Below, one piece after another: positions 1 to 10,710 of a DNA stretch of 64,000 bases. A program made the translations under genes and the position numbers. The notes under the pieces were generated by a model. The model saw only the letters and a program-made list of their open reading frames with translations, was not told where the DNA came from and ran no database searches. The stretch comes from Anisakis pegreffii (taxonomy: Eukaryota; Nematoda; Chromadorea; Rhabditida; Anisakidae): NCBI GenBank assembly GCA_035041965.1, contig JAPYMA010000118.1, forward strand, positions 155,858 to 219,857. The letters run 5' to 3'. The stretch's first letter is position 1, and every line of letters starts with the position of its first letter.

Positions 1-27
1 CTTCACTAGAGGTTAGGCCACGGTTTG

Positions 28-110
28 CATGGGATCTCGAGATCCCGAGATTTGAGTTCTGATCCCTCCCCCCCCCCAAGTTTTGAAAAATCCCGGGATC
101 TCGGGATTTG
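28..110. repeat. GGGATCTCGAGATCCC-type palindromic repeat
   Basis: Short palindromic words (GGGATCTCGAGATCCCGAG, then CCCGGGATCTCGGGATTTG) flank a C-run. Similar words in the order ATCGGGATCG...ATCCCGATCCCGG recur at 1331-1376, on the other side of the broken hAT transposase. The pair probably marks the subterminal repeats of one old element. The left end may lie outside the window. Confidence 0.5.
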
Positions 111-189
111 ATGAAGCAAGTCATTTCATACGATTTTGGCAATTAATTCATCTCGAATCACGCATTAATCATTCCGAGATCATTCAGGT

Positions 190-1047
190 GCGGTAAATTG
201 TGTTGTGCATCACCCTCCTTTGAACACGATGTTGAAAAAATCTGTACAATGCTCCGATGACATTGAGCAGGTTCTTGCCGCTCTAAAACTCCCATACTAA
301 CAAAGTGAGCACGATCGGAATGAAATAACAGACTTATGCAATGTACTGGAAGTTTTCGAAAATGCTATCAACACATTATGTCGCCGAGATACCGATTTAT
401 TCAAAGCAGATTAAACGCTGAAGTTCTCTGTCGATGCATTGAAGAAATTGAATATGAAGATCGCTAATGACCTCTTGTGTGCACTTGTGGTAAGGAGCGC
501 GATATATGAACGATCCTGATTACGTGCAGAAGGGAACAGACGGGGTATGCGATTGTTAGAGAAAATATTGTGAAGCTGATAGTGGATTGATCTTCGAGGC
601 ACTTCGGTACGAAGAGAGAACAAAATGATGATGTTACATTAATCTCATCGATAGCAACAGACTCTTCTCAGAATACGAATGATCTCTCTTAAGGAAAATA
701 GAATTGATGCTGAATCTTGAAAGGTGTGAAAGTTCCGCAAGCTGTAAAAAAAGCAATGACGTGAAGAGCAGAGTAATCTCTGAAATGCATTTGTAAGAAG
801 AGACAAAGGAAAAGAAAAATATGAAAATTGTATAATTGAAAAAAAAACGAAAAATATGACATTGAATATGAAAAAAGTGTACGAGTTTATCAAAACGATC
901 CCAGCAACGAGTGTCGAAAGCGAGCGCGCTTTCTCAACGCTTTCCTTTTTTTATTCAAAACTGAGAACGCGAATAACAATGGAACTATCAACGTTGTCAC
1001 GTTTCTCAGAGCTTGTTTCAAACAGCACTGAATTATATGTTAAATGA
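190..1047 (+). pseudogene. Decayed hAT-family transposase
   Basis: This is the remains of a hAT DNA-transposon transposase. The clearest part is the C-terminal dimerisation region at 856-1047, with the hallmark pattern PATSVESERAFSTLS followed by KLRTRITMELSTLSRF. Upstream, 190-640 can be read in shifting frames with stops between them. Pieces such as NEITDLCNVLEVFENAI and LNMKIANDLLCAL resemble the central hAT region. No open frame longer than the last 64 codons remains, so the copy cannot make an active enzyme. Family assignment rests on the ERAFS motif; the rest is inference. Confidence 0.75.
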
Positions 1048-1056
1048 TAATTGTTG

Positions 1057-1228
1057 GATGCGCCTACTGCGCCTACTACGCATGGCTTCAGCCTAAGCGT
1101 AGCCTAAGCCTAAGCCTGAGCTCGCTAGCTAGCCTCTGTTGCAGCATCGAGCGATCTACGGCTACGCTTAGATGAGGCTGAGGTCACACTTACTTAGGCT
1201 GAGGCCATGCGCAGTAGGCGTGGCATGC
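1057..1228. repeat. Foldback MITE carrying telomere-like GCCTAA units
   Basis: The left arm (CGCCTACTACGCATGGCTTCAGCCTAAGC) and the reverse complement of the right arm (CGCCTACTGCGCATGGCCTCAGCCTAAG) match along about 28 bases, so the segment can fold back on itself. Inside the left arm is GCCTAAGCCTAAGCCTGAG, a short run of the nematode telomere hexamer. A half-copy in inverse orientation lies at 36483-36555. It is a non-autonomous repeat of unknown superfamily. Confidence 0.7.
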
Positions 1229-1330
1229 GCGAGCGTGCTTGCGTGCGACCCCTCCCCCGAAGTAAAAAGTGCCAAAATGTGTTTAAACATGCCACGCATC
1301 GATTTCTCAAAATTTGTTCAATCACAGGAT

Positions 1331-1376
1331 AATATCGGGATCGAAAATTGACCCGGTCTTAAATCCCGATCCCGGT
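1331..1376. repeat. Partner of the 28-110 palindromic repeat
   Basis: The words ATCGGGATCG and AATCCCGATCCCGG echo those at 28-110. They sit after the broken hAT transposase and the GCCTAA MITE, so the MITE probably inserted inside this older element. Between here and 2557 I see nothing else with good coding signal. There is a short TTAGCGGAATTAGTTCGCTAATCCGC palindromic stretch near 1650-1720 that resembles eroded hAT ends. Confidence 0.35.
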
Positions 1377-2557
1377 GTTGAAAAAACGTCGGGACTTTTC
1401 AAAGCCTAGGTTAGACTCTTGAATGTTATAACAAAACATCATGTTTAATCTCCTCTCACGACTCACCAATCGCAACACAGCCACATAGCATAATGAGCTG
1501 AAATGTGATGGTAGTGTTGCACCAAAAGCAAACATTTGAACTGAGAGGGTACGATACGGTAGGCTTGAATTTGGTGCAGTGTTACAGCACAAATTTTTGT
1601 TTGCATATCTTAATGGTGGGAGACTTATGCATTCACTCGTAGACGTACGGTTAGCGGAATTAGTTCGCTAATCCGCCATCGTTCGAGAAAAAATAGCTCG
1701 CTAAACCGCTATCCAACGACAATAAATTCGTATTGATGAAAAATTCCGCTTTTCAAACACCATAATACCCATCTCTGGTACCGGCTATGATACATGACGC
1801 TACTTAAAAAGTAAGTGATGGGTGTGCATAAAGCATCACCAGCAAATCTGTTAGCTGGAGAAGTTGATAACTAATTGTTTCGAGCAAAACCTTGACAGTG
1901 TGCTTTAACGATCAGGTAAATGTTTGTTTGTGTCTCCGTTCTTGCGAAGAGTTTACTTTTAGGTTCCACCTGTATGTTAATTTTGTGTGCGATGATTTGG
2001 ACAGCGAATTCTGTTGACATTGAATGTCATCTTATTCAGCTCGAGGATGAATGGCCAAACGAAGGACAAGATGAAAAAGATGGTTATCTAATGTTGCAAT
2101 TTGTAAAATAATTGCATCGGCGATCGAGCACAAGGATGATCAAACTCATTCGCTTATCAGAGCGATGCATCCCAGAGACTTAAATTTGCCATCTGCATCG
2201 AACAAACCGACAAAATCTTCAGAAATTTTGAAGAGCTCCTCGCGCTTTTGACAGCTGGATAAACTTATTGTTGCGCTTCAGCAGTTCAAAAATTGGCTGA
2301 TGATAATGCGTTGTCATTATTCGGAGAGATGATGAGCAAATACTTACAATTAGGTGAGACGGTTGTGAAGCTCGCAGCAAGTCATGGATGGTTCCCATGA
2401 TTGGAACAGCTTCATGTTGTTCTCCTTTCAAAGAGCGAAAATGGATGTGCATTGGCCGATAGATTCGTAGCAAGCGGATTCCACATTACCTTTGGAAAAA
2501 TCATTAAGGATTCCTGGAACTAACTAGCGCCGTGAGTCTAGGTATGGCTGAATATAT

Positions 2558-2824
2558 TAAGTATGGCAGAAAGTTTTCGGGCAGTTACTCCTAAAATTTC
2601 GAAGTTTCATAACTCGGTTCAAATAATTCGAATTATTTTCTTATCCATAGCTTGGATTCAATGCTCCCAAAGACCCCAAATTAAAAGAATGAATCAAGTA
2701 TGGGTATATTCAGATAGCACGGAAAATGAGCTTATTAGGTATAAGAACTCTACAATAAAACGCAATATTCCATTGTATCAGTTGGCAGCGTAGCTGTCCG
2801 GGAACTTTCTGCCACATCTAATAT
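2558..2824. repeat. MITE with about 27-bp terminal inverted repeats
   Basis: The left end (TATGGCAGAAAGTTTTCGGGC, continuing to AGTTAC) and the reverse complement of the right end (TGTGGCAGAAAGTTCCCGGAC, continuing to AGCTAC) match with a few transitions. The interior is AT-rich and has a 76-codon open frame with no recognisable similarity. Flanks on both sides read AATATT-like, so the exact ends and target duplication are uncertain. The superfamily is not recognised. Confidence 0.65.
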
Positions 2825-3879
2825 TTGATGACGATGATCGAATCGAACAATTGAAGGTGATTTGAAATTTCTTGTGGATATGTTACAATTTTAATATGAA
2901 AAAAAGTAATTCTTCGAAAAATTACCAGTTTCCTTCTTGTGACATAAACAGTACCTAGATTAGATTAGAATAACATTCATATGAAGGCAATCGAACTGAA
3001 GTGAACTATCAAATAAACGTGATGATGAATAAGGGAAAACAAAGTGGCATATTAATGGAATAATCGGATTAGAAATGAAGTACGGATCTGAATGAGAGAT
3101 ATTAGGAGTAAAAAAGAACGTTTGCAGAGGCTGTTCATTAATAATGTACTGATAAAAAGTGTTACACACCAGTGAGATAATGACGACGTAAAAGCAATGG
3201 TGAGTATTCCGCTACCAGCTGAGCTATTTTTTCGGTCGTCCAATGGCTCGTTGCTTTTTTCATATAGCAGAAATTTGTAGCGATAGCTTCCGCTACAGCA
3301 ATTATTTAGTGGCACAAAGTAGCGATAACTTATGCTATTTTCTTTTGTTAGAGTTTTAGCGAACTACTTTTTCTTTCACATTTCCACTAAGCTGCTATTT
3401 TCCATATGCGAGAGAATGTTCATTTTTGCAGCATCAAGATATTTAACACCAGTGTTGGGCGCGCTATCGAAGAACGATAGCGCGCTATCGCTATTCCGCT
3501 ATCGAAAAGACTTCCGCTGGTCCGCTACCGCTATCGCTATTACCCACCGAATCGATAGCGGAGCGCTATCGCTACCGCTACCGCTACCGCTATCGCTATC
3601 GCTATCGCCTACTTTAAAAACCTCATTACACCACTAAATGATTCAAAACTTTCATTAATCAACACGCATTTTTGAATTAAATGTGAGAAACATTACGGAA
3701 GTAGACTTTCACGAGAAAATAAATTTTATTTTATGACAATAGGACATATTTAAACATTAAAAAAATTTAAAACAATAGAACACAAACAACATTAAAACAA
3801 CAACAGCATCATTAAAAAAGGCCACAACAAAACATCTTAACAGCAAAAACATCATCGAAAGTTTATCAGTCACTTTCGA

Positions 3880-4335
3880 AAACTATGTCAGTGAACCGAA
3901 TGTCATATCAATAGGTTTGGTTAACAACATATTGTGAAAAAACGACAACAACAGAAACATACAAACTATATCAGCACACCGAATATTATATCAATAAATT
4001 TGGTCAACAGCATGTTATATAAAAACAACAATAACAGACACACATAAACTATATTAGCACATCGAATATTATATCAATAAATTTTGTCAACAGCACATTA
4101 TGAAGAAACAACAGGAACATAACAAAAAACCGCAACAGTATTATCATCAAAAAATGTTCTTCGTAGGGTATTGTCACAAAAAGATCCCCTTTTTCCTGAA
4201 GTATCATCACCAAAAATCCTCTCCTTCCTAAAGTGCCACTTTCGAAAACTACCTCACAATCAGTGAGTCGAATGTCATATCATTAAATTTGGTCGACAGC
4301 ATGTTATAAAAAAACAACAACAGAAACACAACAGC
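3880..4335. repeat. About 80-bp tandem repeat inside the hAT element
   Basis: A unit containing AACTATRTCAGYACACCGAAT, then ATATCAATAAATTTGGTCAACAGCATGTTATA, then an ACAACAAYAACAG tract recurs at about 3880, 3963 and 4045, and again from about 4245. It has point differences between copies. It lies between the plus-side end array and the transposase remnant. I see no coding in it. Confidence 0.7.
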
Positions 4336-4389
4336 ATGAAACACAACAGTTCAACAGCGAAAACATCATCAAAACAGCGCCCAAAATGC

Positions 4390-4531
4390 TCATAATTTCT
4401 CGTTTCCTTTGATAAACATCAACATATTGAATAATCTATCGGAAATTCTCGACCGCTTCGCTTGCATGATATCCTTTCCTAGCGAAAACATGCGCTCCAC
4501 TGGTGCCCCAGAAGGCATGGCTGTGTTATAT
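4390..4531 (-). pseudogene. C-terminal exon of hAT transposase (remnant)
   Basis: Read on the minus strand after a TTTTCAG acceptor, this exon encodes about 47 residues ending in a stop. It contains PSGAPVERMFSLGKDI followed by KRSRISDRLFNMLMFIKGN, the hAT dimerisation signature. A second minus-strand open stretch at about 4644-4850, with KRAKKIAEEWLDGELENS, is probably the preceding exon. The BED finger and catalytic core are absent, so the element must depend on a transposase made elsewhere. It sits inside the 3450-5053 element, in the sense expected for its gene. Confidence 0.8.
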
Positions 4532-5346
4532 CTGAAAATTTTTAACTACTTGAAGTCATGCTAGAGGTATTAATATCTGAAGTAGAAACAATAGGTGATG
4601 AACAAGTATTGTTAAAACAAGCATGGAAAACATTATAAAGTAGCTAAAACAAGTATGACCAACAATATGTGGACCTGATAAACAGTTTAACGAAGCACGT
4701 GTCATTCATAAAAGTTGCATCCCCCAGACTATTTTCGAGTTCTCCATCTAACCATTCTTCAGCGATCTTTTTTGCTCTCTTTTTCAAGGACTTTTCGTGC
4801 GATTTGTCGACAGGCGTTGATATAACGCCGAAGAAGTCATGATTGCTTGTTGTTGTAACAGATTCTGTACTGTGAATAAACTGATAGCGGAAGATAGCGG
4901 AACATAGCGGAGGTTGCTCGCTATCGAACAGCGATAGCGCCGTTCCCGCTATCGCTATTCCGCTATTCACTTGAACTTCCGATATCGCTATTCCGCTATT
5001 CCGCTATTCGCTATTAGCGGACTAGCGGAATAGCGCGCTATTGCCCAACACTGTTTAACACATATATTCGCATTCTAGCACTGATAAGTTCTACATTCCT
5101 ACTCGTGCTCCTTCTAACGGATCGGCATTGAATATTCAATCACGCCTTTGTAAGTGCACCACTACCATTTCGTCTGAAATCATTCAATTATGTGACTCTG
5201 ATTAAATTTCACGGTAGTGCAACGAAGTTCTCTTCATTTGTGTTCTCTCTAGGAAAGAATAAAATGAGAACCAAACAATCCGGACTCTCAGACAAATGCT
5301 CAACGTGCTGATACTCTGGAATAGAAATGAGAAGGTGTAGTGTGTC

Positions 5347-5520
5347 CTAGCTATGGCATCCGACTGACGGTGGGTCGGAAAAATCCGACAATTTCGGTTG
5401 GAATTACGACATTGGGATTCCGACCGAACAATTTGGAAGATCAATCGGAGTTCCGACTGTCGAAAATTTAATATGTCGGATTCCGATCGACATGAGATTC
5501 CGCTCGGATGCCATCACTAG
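5347..5520. repeat. hAT-like MITE, TAGYTATGGCATCCGA ends
   Basis: CTAGCTATGGCATCCGA at the left pairs with CTCGGATGCCATCACTAG at the right. The interior is made of repeated TCCGAC / GTCGGA words. A relative with TAGTAGTGGCATTCGAAC ends lies at 21226-21411. I found no convincing target duplication. The TAGTGATGGC start is hAT-like, but that assignment is inference. Confidence 0.55.
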
Positions 5521-5968
5521 AATTATTGACAAGTTGATTCGCAATGTTACTAGAAATATGTTGCAGTGAAATATTCGTGACATATTTGAGATTCATTTGA
5601 AGATTCTAGTATTTTAGTGTACGTAACCATGAAGCTTATTTTCCTACCTAATAATTCCTAAATGCTTTAAGGATACAGATTTTAGCTTCTGAAGATGGTT
5701 TCATATGTTTGTTATGCATTTTCGGTCAATGACCATAATTTTCCCAGACTGTAATACGCCATTTTCAAGCAGTCTCTGAAATTTCATTGAAGCCGTTCAT
5801 TAATTTGATTTAATCATCACACCTTACGTTCGCTTCACAGGTTGTCTTTATGTTTTCATTGGAATGACTTTTCTTCTTGAGTCACATTTTCGCCATTACC
5901 TATTCATCATCTCTCATGCACATTTTGAGTGGTAGCATAAGGTTCCGGGCATCCTTATTTTTATATCA

Positions 5969-6370
5969 GGCATCTGCAACCCCCGGCCTGCGGGCCAAAA
6001 CTGGCACGCTGATAATAATTTTTGGCCCGCCAAATGAATTTGAGAATTTGATTTTAAAGAGGTAAAAAAGAAAAGAAAAAAGTCTTAAATTATTTAGCTA
6101 CTACACTGAAGATTGTCGATACAGAATTTCCTTATAGACGACTAACTGTGTCTCCGACACATACATTTTCTCTTCCGTTGGCACGCCAGTCAGTTGCTTG
6201 GGAAAATTTTGGCCTGCAGTTAAGCCTACTTGCCCATGGCTGTCTTGTATATTGTGCCTGAGAAAGTTAGAACAGGTTAACTTTAGTTGATTTAACACGT
6301 GGTGTCCCAGAACGGGCGTGCACTTCACTTTGACTGTTGTTGAAATGTTTTTTGTTGGCAGGGACATTAT
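5969..6370. mobile_element. hAT/Charlie-like transposon fragment
   Basis: CAGGCATCTGCAACCCCCGGCCTGCGGGCC resembles the terminal inverted repeat of Charlie-type hAT elements, and a TTTTGGCCCGCC echo follows 35 bases later. No matching right end was found within the next kilobase, so this is a truncated copy. An 88-codon open frame on the minus strand (6101-6367) falls inside it but shows no family I recognise. The right limit given is only the end of that frame. Confidence 0.45.
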
Positions 6371-6524
6371 GAGGTAATATATAATCTTATGAAGCTAAAT
6401 TGTAACACACGAATCGACGGAGTTATTAATCATTAACACATTTCTGCCGGCAAGGTAAAGGATATAATTGAAATATCAGATCAATTTGCAACCTCCAGAA
6501 GAAGGTTGCAAATTCTTTCTAGAA

Positions 6525-7732
6525 TAGTGTTCCTCACGCTTGGAAATTCCATTACCCCCTTCGATGGTCTGGCAGGCTGCCATTACCTCTTTTCAACATT
6601 TAGCACTTTTCACACAAATTGTCAGGAACTAATCGACAACCAGTCCAGAAATTCTCCACAATCAGGAGCGTAGTATAAATTTTTTTTTGGAATGAAACAA
6701 GTATTTTAGAACTTTATTCATCAACAGCAGAAACCTTAGCAATTAAAAATGAAACAAAATATTAGTTTGCAAAGGAATTTACAAAAGCGACTTCAGAAGA
6801 TTCCCTAATGTCAGGAAACTATATATGTTGTCGAGCGATTTTGCATATTTCTCTCAGATTCGGCTGAATTAAGAGAGGTATGCCATATAGCTGAGCGATT
6901 TCAATGCACTGTCAAACTCTGTTCCAGTGGTTCTCACACTTGCAAACACCATTACCCTTTCAACTTTTGAAGACAATTCCTTTTCGGTAAACAATATTTA
7001 GTATCACGTAACCGCCGCGAGCAAGAAATCCATCCGAATGTACAACAACCACCCGAGCATGCAACGTGCAACAGTTGCCGAACTCGCCGCCCATGTAGAA
7101 AACAGTTCGACTGCTATCGTACTACCCATACCAACCATCTGCGATCCTGAACTCGCTGCTGACATGAATGCCGTAGCGTAAAAAACACCGGAACTTCAGT
7201 AATTTATGACTGTCTAGCCACATCAAACTAGTTGCTGTGTGTTTTATGATCATATTCGTTTTGTTTCCTGTTTAACTGACCTATGCTTGATTGTATTGAT
7301 ACCTCCTTTCTTCCATGCATACTCATCTCACTGCAAGCTTCTTCGACAATGAAGGATTTCATTAGTTCAAAAAATGAGTCACCCTTATCGCCGGAAGTGT
7401 TAATTGATGATAGGCTAAACATACTGATTGGTATGATGTTTGTTTTTTATCTCGAGAACTTTAAACAGTACTTGATACTATAATTTTCTTGCTCTTCTTA
7501 CCCAAAACACCTGACCTTTCTTTGTCACATCCGCTCCTTATTACTCCCTTACAATAATTTGCTATTTCCGCGGATAACATCAGGAGCAAATCAAAAACCA
7601 ATCCGGACTTCATTCGTCAATTGCAGAAACCTCAGCAGTTAAAAACGAAACGAAATATCATTTTGCTGACCTCTTCAATTACAGCTCCAAATTATCCCCA
7701 AGGGATAATTTACCCTCTTTTGAGAACCGCTG
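6525..7732. mobile_element. Composite hAT element with perfect 8-bp target duplication
   Basis: The left end TAGTGTTCCTCACGCTTGG and right end ...TTTGAGAACCGCTG (reverse complement CAGCGGTTCTCAAA) are imperfect hAT ends. They are flanked by identical TTCTAGAA at 6517-6524 and 7733-7740. A second, better left end, CAGTGGTTCTCACACTTGC, lies inside at 6925. A block around 6710-6765 (GCAGAAACCTTAGCAATTAAAAATGAAAC) is repeated at 7615-7660 with about 85% identity. The element therefore contains one truncated and one fuller copy in direct orientation. No transposase reading frame was recognised. Confidence 0.75.
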
Positions 7733-7798
7733 TTCTAGAATTTCTGAAATGTAATAGAAGTATGTAATGCATTTGTGTGATTCAGGCAAATAAATAAA

Positions 7799-7862
7799 TG
7801 CTTCTTTAGATGTTCAAAATGTTCAAAATGTCCAAAATGTCAAAAAATGTTCAAATGTTGCT
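7799..7862. repeat. Short tandem repeat AAAATGTTCA
   Basis: Five to six decayed copies of a 10-base unit (TGTTCAAAAT / TGTCCAAAAT) lie in a row. It is probably simple slippage. It precedes the leucine-rich-repeat gene by about 850 bases, and I see no other signal in that gap. Confidence 0.6.
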
Positions 7863-8718
7863 TTTTTAGACGTTGATCAATTACGTTCACGAACGTTCGA
7901 AATTCAAAAATGGTATGTGTATTTGTGTTTTGAAAAGATTCACAGCAATGAAGATATTTGTTCAAAGGAACGCATCGCATTTTCCTCGATTTAGGCACTT
8001 TCAGATCATGCAAACGAATTACGATTCAAATTATTCGCATATATTCGTACAACGAACGGCCTGTAACATGTTCCTCAATGAACGGCATAACGCAGTACAT
8101 TTATGTAAAAAGTTTCAGAAGAAAGAACTTCAGTTGAGGAACAAAAGAATTGTGATGATGTGAATAACTGAACAAAAGTAACTCGATGCATTGGAAATAA
8201 GCAATAGAACTTTATTCGATGATGATAGCATGATATACAGTAAACTGAGTATTTTTTGTGGAATGAAAATGTGATAGAAGATAGATGATAATTCAAGAAG
8301 AAACGAATAGAAGAATTGTATAAGGGATTGTGGCTGATTCTGAATAGTTAAGTTTATTTGTGAATGCTAAATTTAATTGTTAGTAGAAAGGATTGAAAAA
8401 TGCAAAAACGGCGATGCGATTATGGGCGTGGCGGTAGTTGGGATGTGCTGGCTGGGCTGATTTTGATGCAATTATTGAAAGGATAAACGACTAGTGACTA
8501 GTGCTGGTTCGCGTATTTACATTTGAAGGAGGAAAGATATATTTTTTGTGGTTGATTCGCACTGTTGCATTTTCATATTTTACATTCATCTTTATTTGTT
8601 TCATTCTTCACATTTATTGCTGCTATTATTATGCTACTATTCAATCCGAATTAATAAACCTGTCATACTCATCATCATGCCCAGAATGCTACAAGAAGAC
8701 TGTTAATTTAATGCAGCA

Positions 8719-10710
8719 ATGTGGCGGTGCTATGACACAACAGAAATAATTGTATTAAACTTGATTCTGTCATTAATACCACTAATAAATGCACAGATAT
8801 GTGCATATTGTGAATGTGACCATCGTGCATCAACGATTGTTTGCAGTGGACAGAATGTTCTGATTCGTTCATTGACACTACCTACATGGGCAGAAAGCTT
8901 GACTATTCATCATCTTTCATTGCACCATTTGCCTCATTTCACTTACAATAATAATGTGAAAGTGCTACGTATCAATTATTCGAACTTATCTTATATTCAC
9001 TCATTATCGCTAAACTCATTACCAAATCTTGAAACACTTCATTTAGCTGATAATTTGATCAGCGAATTACCCGAAAAATGTTTTTATCAACTCAACAAAT
9101 TAAGAATTTTGAATCTAGCTAGGAATCGAATCACAGATTTGGATAAAATCAAAAATGTTCTACCGACAGATCACATTCTTGATCAACTTAGTTTAGAAGG
9201 AAATCGAATTGAGTTGAGTGCATTTGGTGTTCGTCTTCCATTATCGAGGCAATTCCATCTGGCGAATATGAGCATGCAAAAAATGAACGACACAACGATC
9301 ATATTCAATCCATCATCCGAGTGTTCGTCGAATCTACAATGTCGTTGCTTGACTATTTCTGCCTACCAGTGGTCATTAATACGTACGTTCGACGTATCGT
9401 CACAACAACTCGCTATCGATGAGTCTCTCTTCAAAATGTTAGCCAATGTTTGGAGCATTAATTTATCCAGTACGAAACTACCACTATCATTTTCTAAATG
9501 GCTTACTACCACCACTAGCATCAGACATCTCAATCTGAGTTCTGCAATTTTAACAATAAGTAAATGGGAATGGTGTGCTGAGAATCTGGAATGGTTAGAT
9601 ATATCGAAAATGAGTTTACGTTATTTAGCAATTAGCAGTAATTGTAAACTTCGTTATTTGAATGCAAACAACAACGTTCTTGAATCAGTGTTCCTTGCTT
9701 CAACAACGCTTGAGATTGTTCTGCTGGAACACAATCGCCTCAAGTCATGGCCAGTACCTCCGACTGGTATTGCCCTAACACGGTTACACACATTATCGCT
9801 AACAAACAATCAGATCGACTACTTGCCCGATGGTGCTCTCGTTCACTACCCGCAACTGCAAAATCTTGATATTTCAAGGAATATCCTGTGTAATCTTTCC
9901 GTGGCTTCGTTCCCTTCAATTGGTATGCAAATTCGTTCATTAAATGTTTCACACAATCGTTTAGCAACATTTGTACATCCCGTTTTGCCATCATTACTAC
10001 TGCTTGATTTATCACATAACTCACTTGTATCACTTGATTCTGATTTGCTGGCTGGTTTACCTCTCTTGCAACACTTTTATTTGAATTCCAACGTTGACAT
10101 ATTCTCGCAATGTCATCAAACGTGTTGGTTGAATGCGTTGATTCAAATGTTGAATTTGGTTGAGTTGAATTTATCCAACTGTCAATTGTCTCGAGTACCA
10201 GATCTATCACCATTTGAAGCACTCCGAAGACTCGATCTTTCGCGTAATAAATTAACAACCATCGATGGTTACATTTTACCGAAGGGCTTACAACGACTTG
10301 ACGTGAGTCAAAATCGTATTCATACGTTAACCAATTTCAGCGTTGAAAAATTGACTTCACTGCAAGAATTAGATATATCGCGCAATCCACTGCTTTGTGA
10401 ATGCACACTAGCTGAATTGATACCTTTGTTCGATGCGCAAAAACTCAATAATGCTGATTTATATTATTGTTTTTCGGGTAGTTGGCAATATCCATTACGT
10501 TCCTACATTGATAATGTTCATTCGTGTATTCATTCAACGTCACAATTATTAACAGTCTTATTGAATGCAATATTCATTTTGATGATCACATTCACTATGT
10601 TCATTTTCATAACATTTTTACTGTGTCGTTACCGTATCCACCAAACCATTTTTATACCATTTAAATATACACCACTCACAATGAGTGACGCGAATGCTGT
10701 TGACTTATGA
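8719..10710 (+). CDS. Leucine-rich-repeat single-pass membrane protein
   Basis: This is an uninterrupted 663-codon frame. A hydrophobic signal segment at residues 8-25 is followed directly by a Cys-rich LRR N-cap (CAYCECDHRASTIVC). About 16-18 leucine-rich repeats follow, of the form LxxLxLxxNxL (for example LRILNLARNRITDL and LRRLDLSRNKLTTI). Next come an LRR C-cap (NPLLCECTLAELI...YYCFSGSW...SC), a transmembrane helix at about residues 612-635, a stop-transfer CRYR and a cytoplasmic tail of about 25 residues without a TIR or kinase domain. It is expected at the cell surface or apical membrane as an adhesion, matrix or receptor protein of the eLRR-only class. The extracellular part has many N-glycosylation sequons. 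No intron is needed, unusual beside its intron-rich neighbours. The ATG at 8719 is chosen because it gives the signal peptide. The exact orthologue is not recognised. Confidence 0.9.
   Translation: MWRCYDTTEIIVLNLILSLIPLINAQICAYCECDHRASTIVCSGQNVLIRSLTLPTWAESLTIHHLSLHHLPHFTYNNNVKVLRINYSNLSYIHSLSLNSLPNLETLHLADNLISELPEKCFYQLNKLRILNLARNRITDLDKIKNVLPTDHILDQLSLEGNRIELSAFGVRLPLSRQFHLANMSMQKMNDTTIIFNPSSECSSNLQCRCLTISAYQWSLIRTFDVSSQQLAIDESLFKMLANVWSINLSSTKLPLSFSKWLTTTTSIRHLNLSSAILTISKWEWCAENLEWLDISKMSLRYLAISSNCKLRYLNANNNVLESVFLASTTLEIVLLEHNRLKSWPVPPTGIALTRLHTLSLTNNQIDYLPDGALVHYPQLQNLDISRNILCNLSVASFPSIGMQIRSLNVSHNRLATFVHPVLPSLLLLDLSHNSLVSLDSDLLAGLPLLQHFYLNSNVDIFSQCHQTCWLNALIQMLNLVELNLSNCQLSRVPDLSPFEALRRLDLSRNKLTTIDGYILPKGLQRLDVSQNRIHTLTNFSVEKLTSLQELDISRNPLLCECTLAELIPLFDAQKLNNADLYYCFSGSWQYPLRSYIDNVHSCIHSTSQLLTVLLNAIFILMITFTMFIFITFLLCRYRIHQTIFIPFKYTPLTMSDANAVDL

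Larger units (their letters stand above)
3450..5053. mobile_element. Non-autonomous hAT transposon with intact ends
   Basis: The element begins CAGTGTTGGGC and ends GCCCAACACTG, perfect 11-bp terminal inverted repeats. It is flanked by identical 8-bp target duplications TTTAACAC at 3442-3449 and 5054-5061, the hAT signature. The subterminal 150 bases on each side are packed with GCTATCGC / GCTATTCC direct and inverted repeats, the expected type of transposase binding array. The body carries an approximately 80-bp tandem repeat and the last exon of a hAT transposase on the minus strand. At 1604 bp it is an internally deleted copy. The identical duplications suggest fairly recent insertion. Confidence 0.92.

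Noticed and set aside
3332..3637. 101-codon plus-strand frame ending in SLPLPLPLSLSLS
   Set aside because: The Leu/Ser/Pro run is a translation of the GCTATCGC end array of the hAT element.
7799..7862. Regularly spaced short repeats as a CRISPR-like array
   Set aside because: The units are 10 bases with no spacers, and the DNA is eukaryotic; this is slippage.
9740..10258. 172-codon minus-strand frame
   Set aside because: It lies fully antisense within the intact leucine-rich-repeat gene; no domain is present.
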